64,000 nucleotides of DNA. Source: Naumannella cuiyingiana. GTDB taxonomy: Bacteria; Actinomycetota; Actinomycetes; Propionibacteriales; Propionibacteriaceae. Location: assembly GCF_013408305.1 (NCBI RefSeq), contig NZ_JACBZS010000001.1, positions 620,001-684,000 on the forward strand, in the 5' to 3' direction. Shown here piece after piece: positions 27,841-37,849 of the stretch. Position numbers and translations under genes: made by a program. Within the stretch, counting starts at the first letter, position 1, and the number at the start of each line of letters is the position of its first letter. A model generated the notes under the pieces. The model had not been told where the DNA came from. It saw only the letters and a list, made by a program, of their open reading frames with translations, and ran no database searches.

Positions 27841-29112
27841 CTACTCGCCAAGGGCTACGCGGTCGGTACGCACGAGCGCGACGAGCACGAGCAGGCACAA
27901 GACGGCCACGGTTCCGGCGAACCAGGTCATGGCCGTGGTCAGATCGAGGACGGTGGCGAGGAGGCCCACACCGAGCACGGGCAAGCCGACGCCGGCATAG
28001 ACGATGACGTAGAAGCTCGACACCACCTCGGCGTGTTTGGTCGAAGGGGCGTTGCTGTTCACCGCGGTGAGACCGCCGAGGAACACCAGCCCGTGGCCGA
28101 CTCCGGCGATGACGGTGGCCGTCAGCAGGAGTGCGAGCGAACCCGTGGCCCCGACCAGCACGACGAGGCCCAGCCCCACCGCGAGGATCGGCAGTCCGGC
28201 GAGCTGCAGGCGGCGTGGTGGCCGTCCGTAGCTGAGGAGTTGGACGACGACGGAGGTGGCCAGCATGAGTGCGGATGTCCCGCCGCCGAGGAGCAGGTTC
28301 GTGCTTCCGGTCAGTGTGGCGGTGTATGTCGGGATGAGGGCGAGAAACAGTCCGATGACGGCGAAGGCGAGGAAGTTGGCGCTCCCGCTGGTCATGAACA
28401 CGGTCCGCATCGCGGCCGGAATCTGCGGTCGGCGAGGACGCCACCGCGCCGTCTGGCGGGTCGCGGGCAGCTGCGCGACGGCAATGGCAGCAGGGATGAG
28501 GAGCACGATCTCGACGACGAACGGGGCCACGGTGGGAGCCGGTGCGTACTCGGCGATCAGTCCGGCGAGGACCGGTCCCAGGCCGAGTCCGCCGACCGAG
28601 GCCACCGTGGTGATCACCGCCGCCCTGCGACGGTTGCCGGTCGGCTCGAGTTCACTGAGGGCCGCGGTCAGTGCTCCGGACGCCGCACCTACCGAGAGAC
28701 CCTGGAGGATCCGGGCGGCGAACAGCCAGCCGGTGCTGCTGGCCAGCGCGAAGCCCAGTGCGCCCAGGGCTGCCAGGACAAGCGCCGGCAACAGGACCCG
28801 TCGTCGCCCGATCACATCGGAGAGCGGTCCGGCCACGAGCAGGGACGGGATGAGAGCCGCGACATAGACGGCGAAGACCAGCGTGAGGACGAACGGGGAG
28901 AACCCGAACGACGCTTCGTAGCTCCGGTACAGCGGGGTGGGCAGATTGGTTCCCGTGAGCAGGATCAGCAACGCATACGCCGTCGCCCAGAACCTCCACC
29001 GGCTGGCTCCTCCTGCCCGCCGGATGCCGACATGTGATGCCGCCGAGCCGGGAGGCTGAGCCCGGTCCGGCGCGCCGATGTCGTCGGTGCTGCCGCCGCG
29101 TACCATGTTCAT
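27841..29112 (-). CDS. MFS drug/metabolite exporter
   Basis: A 423-residue transporter with 12 predicted helices after a hydrophilic 38-residue lead. Loop 2-3 has the MFS motif A variant GPLSDVIGRRRVLLPA (near 88-103), and motif C-like glycine-rich sequence VGGLGLGPVLAGL occurs in helix 5, typical of drug:proton antiporters. Substrate unknown. ATG 29112 is preceded by TATGTT eight bases away, which suggests a leaderless mRNA; ATG 29106 two codons later is the alternative. The start lies inside one of two dyads that probably bind the divergent ArsR-type regulator. Confidence 0.87.
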   Translation of the reverse strand: MNMVRGGSTDDIGAPDRAQPPGSAASHVGIRRAGGASRWRFWATAYALLILLTGTNLPTPLYRSYEASFGFSPFVLTLVFAVYVAALIPSLLVAGPLSDVIGRRRVLLPALVLAALGALGFALASSTGWLFAARILQGLSVGAASGALTAALSELEPTGNRRRAAVITTVASVGGLGLGPVLAGLIAEYAPAPTVAPFVVEIVLLIPAAIAVAQLPATRQTARWRPRRPQIPAAMRTVFMTSGSANFLAFAVIGLFLALIPTYTATLTGSTNLLLGGGTSALMLATSVVVQLLSYGRPPRRLQLAGLPILAVGLGLVVLVGATGSLALLLTATVIAGVGHGLVFLGGLTAVNSNAPSTKHAEVVSSFYVIVYAGVGLPVLGVGLLATVLDLTTAMTWFAGTVAVLCLLVLVALVRTDRVALGE

Positions 29113-29151
29113 GGTTTGCGAACATAGCACATGTTCGTACCCGCCGAACAT
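29105..29151. promoter_or_regulatory. Twin-dyad operator between MFS gene and ArsR-type gene
   Basis: Two dyads with the same design, ATGTTC-N9-GAACAT, lie at 29105-29125 and 29131-29151, 26 bases apart. The second extends to CACATGTTCG/CGAACATGTG. They cover the MFS start codon and the -10 boxes of both divergent genes (minus TATGTT; plus TAGGGT at 29158-29163 just beside). This geometry fits repression of both genes by the ArsR-type protein. Confidence 0.75.
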
Positions 29152-29170
29152 GTGCGGTAGGGTTGCAGTC

Positions 29171-29512
29171 ATGGCGAGCAGGACCGCAACCAAACTCGTG
29201 CACCCGGCCGCTGACGAGTTGGAGTTCACCACCGTGATGGCAGCGCTCAGCGATCCGGTCCGATTGGCCATCGTCACACGACTCGCCGATGTCGAACCCG
29301 ACGGCGAACTGGCCTGCACAACCTTCGCGCTGTCCGTCAGCAAGTCGACCCAGAGCGGTCACTTCAAGACCCTCCGCGAAGCGGGAGTGATCCACCAGCG
29401 CGACGAGGGGACCAGGCGACTGAACCGGCTCCGGCGTACCGACCTCGACGATCGCTTCCCCGGTCTCCTCGACATCGTCATCCGACAAGGCCGCGACAGC
29501 ATCGCCAAATAG
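29171..29512 (+). CDS. ArsR-family transcriptional regulator
   Basis: A 113-residue winged-helix repressor. The recognition region is CTTFALSVSKSTQSGHFKTLREAGVIHQRDEG (about residues 50-81), followed by the wing TRRLNRLRRTDL. There is no ELCVCDL-type arsenic/cadmium cysteine motif, so a metal ligand is doubtful; the effector is unknown. ATG 29171 lies seven bases after a TAGGGT -10-like box, fitting a leaderless transcript. It is divergent from the MFS gene across a twin-dyad operator that it probably binds. Confidence 0.87.
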   Translation: MASRTATKLVHPAADELEFTTVMAALSDPVRLAIVTRLADVEPDGELACTTFALSVSKSTQSGHFKTLREAGVIHQRDEGTRRLNRLRRTDLDDRFPGLLDIVIRQGRDSIAK

Positions 29513-29558
29513 GCGCGACGGTTGCCCAGCGCCGACAACGCCTCGGGCAACGGCCAGC

Positions 29559-32078
<2,520 letters not shown>

Positions 32079-32139
32079 GCGTCCTTCCTCAGCCTGCTCC
32101 GGTGGATCCCCTGCCCGGGCGTGCGCGCCCGGACACGAC

Positions 32140-32162
32140 AAAGCCCCCCGCGCACGAGGGGC
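32140..32162 (-). terminator. leuS attenuator hairpin
   Basis: On the minus strand GCCCCTCG, loop TGCG, CGGGGGGC forms an 8-bp stem (one G-U pair) followed by TTTG, about 20 bases after the leader peptide stop and 60 bases before leuS. It fits the terminator of a ribosome-mediated attenuator. Confidence 0.7.
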
Positions 32163-32183
32163 CGCCGCGCCTGGTCGGTCGCC

Positions 32184-32219
32184 TCAGCGCGGCCCGGTAA
32201 GGAGCAGGGTGTGTTCCAT
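32184..32219 (-). CDS. leuS leader peptide
   Basis: An 11-codon reading frame, MEHTLLLTGPR, with three consecutive leucine codons (CTG CTC CTT). A TAGAAT -10 box ends six bases upstream of its ATG, so the transcript probably starts at the ATG. A terminator-like hairpin follows before leuS. Stalling of the ribosome at the leucine codons when Leu-tRNA is short would favour an antiterminator and increase leuS transcription. The codons, hairpin and promoter are seen; the mechanism is inferred from known amino-acid attenuators. Confidence 0.75.
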   Translation of the reverse strand: MEHTLLLTGPR

Positions 32220-32225
32220 GCCGCG

Positions 32226-32231
32226 ATTCTA
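32226..32231 (-). promoter_or_regulatory. -10 box of leuS leader transcript
   Basis: Minus-strand TAGAAT with six bases (CGCGGC) to the leader ATG. No convincing -35 is seen. Confidence 0.6.
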
Positions 32232-32264
32232 ACCCCGCCCCGCCACCGACGCTTCCCGGTGCGC

Positions 32265-33230
32265 TCAGGCACCCGCGCGCTGGAACTCCAACACCTCCGC
32301 CAGCGTCGGCGGCTGGGCCCCGACCCGGGTCACCACGAGCGCCGAGGCTGCCACGGCGCGCTCCAGGGCGCCGGTGAGGTCGTCGGGGTCGGCGGCATGG
32401 GCGGACAGGAACCCGGCCATGAAGGTGTCGCCCGCGGAGATCGTGTCGACCAGCTCGACCTTGCGCCCGGGTACGCGAACCGCGTCGCTCGCGGAGACCG
32501 CGACGGCGCCGTCCGGGCCGAGGGTCAACAGGCCCAGGTCGAGGCCGAACTCGGCGACCCAGCCGCGCATCAGCTCCTCGGGGTCGCCGGCCGCGCCAGA
32601 ACCTCGGGCCAGGAACCGGATGTCGTCGTCGCTGGCCTTCACCATGCCGCCGGCGCCCGCCCGGGCGCGCTCGCCGACGATCTGCAGCCACGGCCGGATC
32701 CGGCGCCAGTACTCGGCCGGGTCGTCGATCAGGCTGGACCGCACGTTCACGTCGACCGAGATCCCGCCCGGCAGGCCGCGCGCCCAGTCGAGCAGCACCG
32801 AGGCGCCGGGCTCGACCACGGCCGCCAGCGTGCCTGTGTGCAGCCAGTCGGTGGGCTCGAGCGCCGGCAGCTCCTCGGGCCGCCAGGCGAAGTTGGCGGT
32901 GTCGTGGAAGTGGAAGGTGTAGCTGGCCCGGCCCTGCTCGTCGAGGCTGACCACCGCCAGCGAGGTCGGCTCGGGGGTGGAGACGGCCAGGTCGAGGTCG
33001 ACCCAGTTCTCGACCAGGTGCTGGCGCAGCTGCTGGCCGAACGCGTCGCGGGACAACCGCCCCAGATAGCTGGCCCGCTGGTCGAGCAGCCGCAGCGCGA
33101 TCGCGGTGGTCATCGGGCCGCCGGCCGAGGTGGCCTGCCAGGTGGTGGAGAACCAGGCATCCGGCGTACCCCCCGCCGGCAGCAGATCGATCAATGCCTC
33201 GCCGCACACCACGAACCGTCCGATGTCCAC
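32265..33230 (-). CDS. PfkB-family carbohydrate kinase
   Basis: A 321-residue sugar kinase of the ribokinase/fructokinase type: N-terminal FVVCGEALIDLLP and C-terminal catalytic motif DTISAGDTFMAGF (near residue 263), where the aspartate before TF is the base. Two departures from the family are visible: the glycine of the usual DTxGAGD is serine here, and the N-terminal GGxxxN sugar motif reads GGPMTTA. The sugar substrate is unknown. GTG 33230 is preceded at six bases by TAGCGT, a -10 box that overlaps the stop codon of the DUF4192 gene, so it is probably a leaderless gene with its own promoter. Confidence 0.85.
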   Translation of the reverse strand: MDIGRFVVCGEALIDLLPAGGTPDAWFSTTWQATSAGGPMTTAIALRLLDQRASYLGRLSRDAFGQQLRQHLVENWVDLDLAVSTPEPTSLAVVSLDEQGRASYTFHFHDTANFAWRPEELPALEPTDWLHTGTLAAVVEPGASVLLDWARGLPGGISVDVNVRSSLIDDPAEYWRRIRPWLQIVGERARAGAGGMVKASDDDIRFLARGSGAAGDPEELMRGWVAEFGLDLGLLTLGPDGAVAVSASDAVRVPGRKVELVDTISAGDTFMAGFLSAHAADPDDLTGALERAVAASALVVTRVGAQPPTLAEVLEFQRAGA

Positions 33231-33236
33231 CCGCGT

Positions 33237-33242
33237 ACGCTA
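33237..33242 (-). promoter_or_regulatory. -10 box of PfkB kinase gene
   Basis: TAGCGT, N6, GTG start. The TAG of the box is also the stop codon of the upstream DUF4192 gene. Confidence 0.5.
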
Positions 33243-34274
33243 CCCCGGCTCGTCGGGGTCGGGCACGGACAGCGGGCCACGGGCGTGCGCGGGGTCCCAG
33301 GCCGACGGGGGCACCATCGCGGCGTTGAGGTCGAGCAGGTCGTGGGCCAGCGGCTCGGTCTCGTCGATCGCCAGTGCCCGCTCGGCGCAGATCAGTTGCA
33401 GCGCCCCGTCGCCGCTCACCCAGGCTGCCATTCCGAGCAGCGCCAACGGGCCAGCCGCCCAGGGCTCGGGGGTACGCCGCACCACGGACGACCAGAACCC
33501 GACCAGGTCGGGCGCCCGGTCGCGGGTCAACCGGCCCAGCGCCGCCGCCTGCCCGGCACCGGTGCCGGCGAGCACGGCCAGCTCGGCCGCCGCCTCCTCG
33601 CCGAGCGGGCCGGCAAGCCCCGCATCCAGCAGCTCCGCCGTGCGGGCGTCGAGCTCGTCATCGTCGGGATCGGACCGGATCAGCGCCAGCATCGCCTCGG
33701 TACAGGACTCGGCGAGCGTGTCGTCGCCGTGCCGGGCCAGGTCTGCCAGCCCCTCGCGGCTCGGCAGCGCCCGCAGGCCGGCGACCACCGCCTCCGCCAC
33801 CTTCGGGCTGGCGGCATCGACCGCCTCCGTCGCGCCGTCCGGCTCGAACACCGAACACCACGCCGCGTGCCGGACCACGAGCGCATCGACCACCACCCCT
33901 GCCAGCGCCTGCGCCAGCCTCGCCAGCAGATAGCCCACCGGGTAGTCCTCGTCGTCGCTGAAGGCGAGCAGCAGCACGCCGTCACAGCGCTGGGTGTCGA
34001 GGATCTGCGCGGCCCGGGCGACGAGCTCGCCGGCCCGTTCGGGATCGGGCAGGTCGACGCGCGCGGTGACCACCAGCCGGGTCCCCCGCAGCGCGACCAG
34101 GACCAGCGACTCCGCCGGGTGGAAGCCCAGCAGGTAGGGCACGGCCGCGACGAGATCGCCGCGGTCCCCGATGCGCATCCGATGGCCAGCGGCACCGGGA
34201 TCGCCCGAGTCGATGTCGCCCGAGTCGATGTCGCCCGAGTCGATGTCGCCCGAGTTCGGGCCGTCCGAGTTCAT
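33240..34274 (-). CDS. DUF4192 protein with repeat-encoded acidic N-terminus
   Basis: A 344-residue protein of the actinobacterial DUF4192 family (opening IGDRGDLVAAVPYLLGFHPAESLVLVALRG near residues 31-60), function unknown. The first 25 residues are a low-complexity tract, DIDSG repeats, encoded by a 15-base tandem repeat, which is unusual and may vary in length between strains without shifting the frame. ATG 34274 was chosen because the 57 bases upstream match the comEA start region, including CAACTGTCTGG next to the ATG. Cytoplasmic; no membrane segment is seen. Confidence 0.85.
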   Translation of the reverse strand: MNSDGPNSGDIDSGDIDSGDIDSGDPGAAGHRMRIGDRGDLVAAVPYLLGFHPAESLVLVALRGTRLVVTARVDLPDPERAGELVARAAQILDTQRCDGVLLLAFSDDEDYPVGYLLARLAQALAGVVVDALVVRHAAWCSVFEPDGATEAVDAASPKVAEAVVAGLRALPSREGLADLARHGDDTLAESCTEAMLALIRSDPDDDELDARTAELLDAGLAGPLGEEAAAELAVLAGTGAGQAAALGRLTRDRAPDLVGFWSSVVRRTPEPWAAGPLALLGMAAWVSGDGALQLICAERALAIDETEPLAHDLLDLNAAMVPPSAWDPAHARGPLSVPDPDEPG

Positions 34275-34275
34275 G
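34201..34275. repeat. 15-base tandem repeats in DUF4192 N-terminus
   Basis: Three exact copies of TCGCCCGAGTCGATG (34201-34245), a fourth diverging at its end (34246-34260) and a degenerate fifth reaching the start codon. The unit encodes D-I-D-S-G on the minus strand. Confidence 0.9.
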
Positions 34276-34332
34276 CCAGACAGTTGCCGTGAGCCGCCCC
34301 GAACTGTCGCCCGCGGCCGGATCTGTGGAGAA
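34275..34332 (-). promoter_or_regulatory. DUF4192 upstream element shared with comEA
   Basis: Gap-free match to the comEA start region over 57 bases (43 identical by hand). The DnaA-box-like part is weaker here (TTCTCCACA, with a second TTTCCACAG at about 34359). See the comEA element for the conserved blocks. Confidence 0.5.
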
Positions 34333-34368
34333 CTCCGGCGGAAAACCCGCCTGTGGAAAGCCTCGCGC

Positions 34369-35532
34369 TCAGGCGGTGCGCGCCGCCCGGCCGACCTGCC
34401 GGTAGAGGTCTTCGAAGGTGTCGAGGGTCTGCTCGAAGCTGTGTGCGGCCACGATCTCGCGGCTGTTCTTGCCCATCGTGGCCCGCAACTCGGCATCGCG
34501 CAGCAGCGATTCCAGGCGCCCGGCCAGCTCCGCGGCGTTGCCCGGCGTGAACAGGTAGCCGTTGTCTCCGTGGTGCACCAGGTGCGGCAGCGCCATCGCA
34601 TCGGCGGCCACCACCGGCAGCCCGGCAGCCATCGCCTCCAGGGTCGCGAGGCTCTGCAGCTCCGCGACGCCGGGCATCGCGAACACATCGGCGCGCCCGT
34701 AGGCGGCGAGCAGCGCCTCGTCGGGCAGGAACCCACGGAAGACGACCCGGTCGGGACCAAGGCCGAGCCGCCCCGCGAGCGCGCGCCAACTGTCGCGGTG
34801 CGAGCCGTCGCCGACCACCTCCAGTCGGCCCGGCAGGTCCTCGGGCAACCGGGCCATCGCGCGCAGCAGGTCGTCGACCCGCTTCTCCTGGTCCAGCCGG
34901 CCGACGAACAAGATCACCGGGGTCGGATCGTGCTCTGCCCGCTCGGCGGCGGCCAGATAGGGGGCGATGTCGATCCCGTTGGACACCGCGATCGCACCGA
35001 CGCCGGTCGAGCGGTCCAACAGCTCGACCGCCCGCGGCGTCGGCGAGGTCACGGCACCGGCCTTGCGGTAGATCCGCGCCAGATCCCACCACAGCACCCG
35101 CGACGCCGGGCCGCGCAGCGGCACCGGGCACGGCACATGATCGAAGAAGTTCTGCGGCATCAGGTGATTGGTGGCGACGATGCCGATCCCGCGGGCGCCG
35201 GCGATGGTCATCAGCGCGCGGCCGAGCAGGAAGTGGTCCTGGGTGTGCACCACATCGGGCGAGACCGCGTCCATCACCCGGCGCGCGGAGCGGCGTACCG
35301 TCCCGGGCAGGCAGACCCGGAAGGTGTCGTAGAGCGGGTAGGTGATCGACCGCATCCGGTGCACCACGACGCCGTCCGCGCCGACCACCCGCTCCGGTGG
35401 CCCGGTCGGCGACGGGCAGGCCACATGCACCTCGTGTCCACGCGCGGCCAGCCCGCGGGCGAGCCGCTGGGAGAACTGCGCCGCGCCGTTCACGGTGGGC
35501 GGGTAGGTGTCGGTGCCGATCAGGACCCTCAT
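34369..35532 (-). CDS. Family 4 glycosyltransferase
   Basis: A 387-residue GT-B enzyme. The N-terminal domain opens TDTYPPTVNGAAQFSQRLARGL, with the GG/GAAQ loop usual for family 4. The C-terminal donor domain has VGRLDQEKRVDDLLRA (near 228) and the E-x7-E motif ELQSLATLE (near 305). It is related to lipid-linked mannosyl/glucosyl transferases such as those making glycolipids, but the donor and acceptor are not determined. Its ATG overlaps the stop of the second glycosyltransferase gene (ATGA), so both likely act in one pathway at the inner membrane face. Confidence 0.87.
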   Translation of the reverse strand: MRVLIGTDTYPPTVNGAAQFSQRLARGLAARGHEVHVACPSPTGPPERVVGADGVVVHRMRSITYPLYDTFRVCLPGTVRRSARRVMDAVSPDVVHTQDHFLLGRALMTIAGARGIGIVATNHLMPQNFFDHVPCPVPLRGPASRVLWWDLARIYRKAGAVTSPTPRAVELLDRSTGVGAIAVSNGIDIAPYLAAAERAEHDPTPVILFVGRLDQEKRVDDLLRAMARLPEDLPGRLEVVGDGSHRDSWRALAGRLGLGPDRVVFRGFLPDEALLAAYGRADVFAMPGVAELQSLATLEAMAAGLPVVAADAMALPHLVHHGDNGYLFTPGNAAELAGRLESLLRDAELRATMGKNSREIVAAHSFEQTLDTFEDLYRQVGRAARTA

Positions 35533-36758
35533 GGCTGCTTTCCGGTCGTGGGTACGCCGGCCCGGGCATACACGCCCAGCACGGCTCGGGTGAACTCGTC
35601 GGCGCCGAACAGTTCGCGCGCCTGCACGGCCGCTGCCGAGGCGGCGAGCACGGGCGCGGGGTCGCGGGCCAGGTCGGCGAGCCGCCGGGCCAGCACCCCC
35701 TCGTCGTGGCCGAAGGCGGGGATGCCGGCGCGGTCCAGGCCTTCGGTGAGCGCGGGGTCGGCCCAGATCACTCCGCGCAGGGCCATGATCGACTCGGCGA
35801 CGGTCATCGGCTGATTGTCCCAGCCGATGGAGCTGAGCGCACTCACGTGGCTGCGGGCCAGCCAGCCGGGGATGTCGGCGTGCGGGACGCGGCCGTGCAG
35901 GGTGATGCCGGGGGCGGCGCCGACCAGCCGGCGCGCCCGGGCGTACCGCGGTCCGGTGCCCAGCAGGTCGATGTGCAGCCGCTCCGGGCCGACGGCCTCC
36001 AGCGCGCGCAGCGCGGAGCGCAGGAACGGCAGGACGCGCTTCTCGTCGGCGAAACGACCGATCCACAGCACCCGCAGCGGGCCGTCGATGCTGCGCACGG
36101 GCCGGGCCGCGGCGTTCGGAGAGACGGCATTGGGCACGACATCGACGCGCTCCAGTCCCGCCGCTCGCAGGGCCGCGGCCTGGTGCGCCGAGGGCGAGAC
36201 GACCCGGTCGGCGGCCAGGCCGACGGCGAGGCTCATGTTGCGCAGGGCGGAATCGCCGGGCCGCTCGGCGAGCCGGACCCCGGGGTCGGCGAGCCCGGTG
36301 AGCCAGCGGTGGAACGGCGGCCCGCCGAGGGCCAGCAGCCGCTGGATCGGTGCCTGGGTCTGCCAGAAGAAGGTGTGGATCGTCTGCACCGCGGGCAGGC
36401 CGAGCTGGCGCGCGGCGGCGATCGCCGCTGCGGCCACGCCGAACTCGGAGTGCACGTGCACCACCTCGGTCCCGGCGGCGGCGAAGGCTCGCCGGAACAT
36501 GGCCCGCAACCGCGCCGTGTTCCGGGCGACCGGGAATCCGAGGCCGGGCGCGACGAAGGCGACGGGTACGCCGAGCGCGGTGACGCGGGGTTGCCGGCCG
36601 AGGGCGGCGAGCCGCTCGCTCGGCGGGCAGATCGCCAACACCTCGGTGCTGCGGGCGAGGGTGCCGACCTGCTCGTGAAAGGCGTTCTCGGCGCCGCCCA
36701 GCGTCGCCAGCGTGTAGTCGCTGACCACCGCGACGCGCGGCGGGCGTTGCTGCGGCAT
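35529..36758 (-). CDS. Family 4-like glycosyltransferase
   Basis: A 409-residue GT-B protein. N-terminal VVSDYTLATLGGAENAFHEQVGTLA and the nucleotide-sugar side RVLWIGRFADEKRVLPFL (near 235) are typical. The usual E-x7-E motif is only partly kept (DNQPMTVAES). The donor and acceptor are unknown. It lies between a DMT-type membrane protein, whose stop shares one base with this ATG, and a second glycosyltransferase overlapping at the end, so three genes form one transcription unit. A role in a cell-envelope glycan or glycolipid is an inference from this grouping. Confidence 0.82.
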   Translation of the reverse strand: MPQQRPPRVAVVSDYTLATLGGAENAFHEQVGTLARSTEVLAICPPSERLAALGRQPRVTALGVPVAFVAPGLGFPVARNTARLRAMFRRAFAAAGTEVVHVHSEFGVAAAAIAAARQLGLPAVQTIHTFFWQTQAPIQRLLALGGPPFHRWLTGLADPGVRLAERPGDSALRNMSLAVGLAADRVVSPSAHQAAALRAAGLERVDVVPNAVSPNAAARPVRSIDGPLRVLWIGRFADEKRVLPFLRSALRALEAVGPERLHIDLLGTGPRYARARRLVGAAPGITLHGRVPHADIPGWLARSHVSALSSIGWDNQPMTVAESIMALRGVIWADPALTEGLDRAGIPAFGHDEGVLARRLADLARDPAPVLAASAAAVQARELFGADEFTRAVLGVYARAGVPTTGKQP

Positions 36759-37723
36759 CAGGCGGGCCCGCTCGCCTCCGCGCGCTGGCGGGCCTCCGGG
36801 TGGTACCTCGACAGACCGGCCACGCCCGCGGTGGCGAGAGCCCCGGCGACGGTCATGCCGACGACCACCAGCGGCGTGATGCCGACGCCCTCGTTCAGCA
36901 CGAACAGCCCGTAGATCACCGCGACCAGCGGGTCGATGGTGGTCAGGGCCCCGACGACGATCTCGGGGTGGCCCAGGGCGTACCCCTGCTGGATCATCCA
37001 ACCGCCGATCACATAGGTCGCGATGATGCCGACGAACGACACGACCACCCCCGGCGAGAGAAAGTGCTCCCCGCGCCCGAGGAAGACGAACATCGACTTC
37101 ATCAGCGCCGACGCCAGCCCGTAGAGCACCGCGCCGCCGGCAGCGAGGGCGAAGGAGCGGAAGACCTCCGGGATCACCCGGCTCAGCCCGACCAGGGCGA
37201 AGCCGATGCCGTAGCAGACGGCGATCGCGATGATCATGTGGCCGAAGTCGATGGTGGCGCGGTGATCGTCGGAATAGCGGGTGGACAACATGGTGAAGCC
37301 GACGATGCCGACGACCGTCGCGCCGACCGCGAGCCAGACCGCCGGGGTGGTGCGATAGCCGTAGATCTTCGAGGCGACGAGCACCGACCAGGGCACGGCG
37401 AGGATGCCGACCGGCTGGATGACGGTGACGGGGGCCTGGGTCAGCGCGATCAGGTGCAGCGCGGCGCCGAAGCCGACCAGGGCAAGACCCAGCACCCAGC
37501 GCGGCTTGCGCAACAGGCCGAGGATCTGGCGCAGGCTCATCTCCTGCTTGGCGCCGGCAGTCTGGTCGGCGCTGATCGCCATGTGCTGCAGGATCGCGCC
37601 GCCGGCGAAGCAGAACGACGCGATGACGACCAGTCCGATGGCGATGGCGATGCTCAGGGTGACTCTCCTCGGCCAGGAATCGGATCCACAGCCCACGGCC
37701 GGGTCCCGCTCAGCGGTCTGCAA
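36758..37723 (-). CDS. DMT/NIPA-like integral membrane protein
   Basis: A membrane protein of about 300-321 residues with nine or ten helices, like DMT-superfamily and NIPA-type proteins (FCFAGGAILQHMA near the N-terminus, LTQAPVTVIQPVGILAVPWSVL). Substrate unknown; magnesium, drug or lipid-carrier export are all possible. The start is uncertain. The frame opens at TTG 37723, but the only good ribosome-binding site (AGGAG) sits six bases before a CTG at 37657, immediately before the first helix (LSIAIAIGLVVIAS). No ATG or GTG is well placed, so a rare CTG start is plausible. Confidence 0.72.
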   Translation of the reverse strand: MQTAERDPAVGCGSDSWPRRVTLSIAIAIGLVVIASFCFAGGAILQHMAISADQTAGAKQEMSLRQILGLLRKPRWVLGLALVGFGAALHLIALTQAPVTVIQPVGILAVPWSVLVASKIYGYRTTPAVWLAVGATVVGIVGFTMLSTRYSDDHRATIDFGHMIIAIAVCYGIGFALVGLSRVIPEVFRSFALAAGGAVLYGLASALMKSMFVFLGRGEHFLSPGVVVSFVGIIATYVIGGWMIQQGYALGHPEIVVGALTTIDPLVAVIYGLFVLNEGVGITPLVVVGMTVAGALATAGVAGLSRYHPEARQRAEASGPA

Positions 37724-37806
37724 ACGCTGTCAGCGTAGTGCAGCGCGGCGTCGACGTAGTCGTCCTGCGAACCCGGATCCGACCCGGAGGATCTGCCCCA
37801 GGGAAC

Positions 37807-37843
37807 GACTCGGCTCGGCCCCTGGTCGGAGCCGAGCCGGGTC
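37807..37843 (-). terminator. Terminator of L,D-transpeptidase gene
   Basis: A 12-bp stem (one G-T pair) with a 13-base loop, arms 37807-37818 and 37832-37843, starts six bases after the stop codon at 37850. No T tract follows. Confidence 0.65.
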
Positions 37844-37849
37844 GGATGA

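Noticed and set aside
29521-29551. Terminator between the ArsR-type gene and leuS
   Set aside because: GTTGCCC/GGGCAAC pairs, but the loop is 17 bases and no T tract follows, so it was left out of the features.
34201-34275. CRISPR array
   Set aside because: The repeats are direct 15-base tandem copies without spacers and lie inside a coding region; no cas genes are seen. The same holds for 22455-22518 and 55644-55701.
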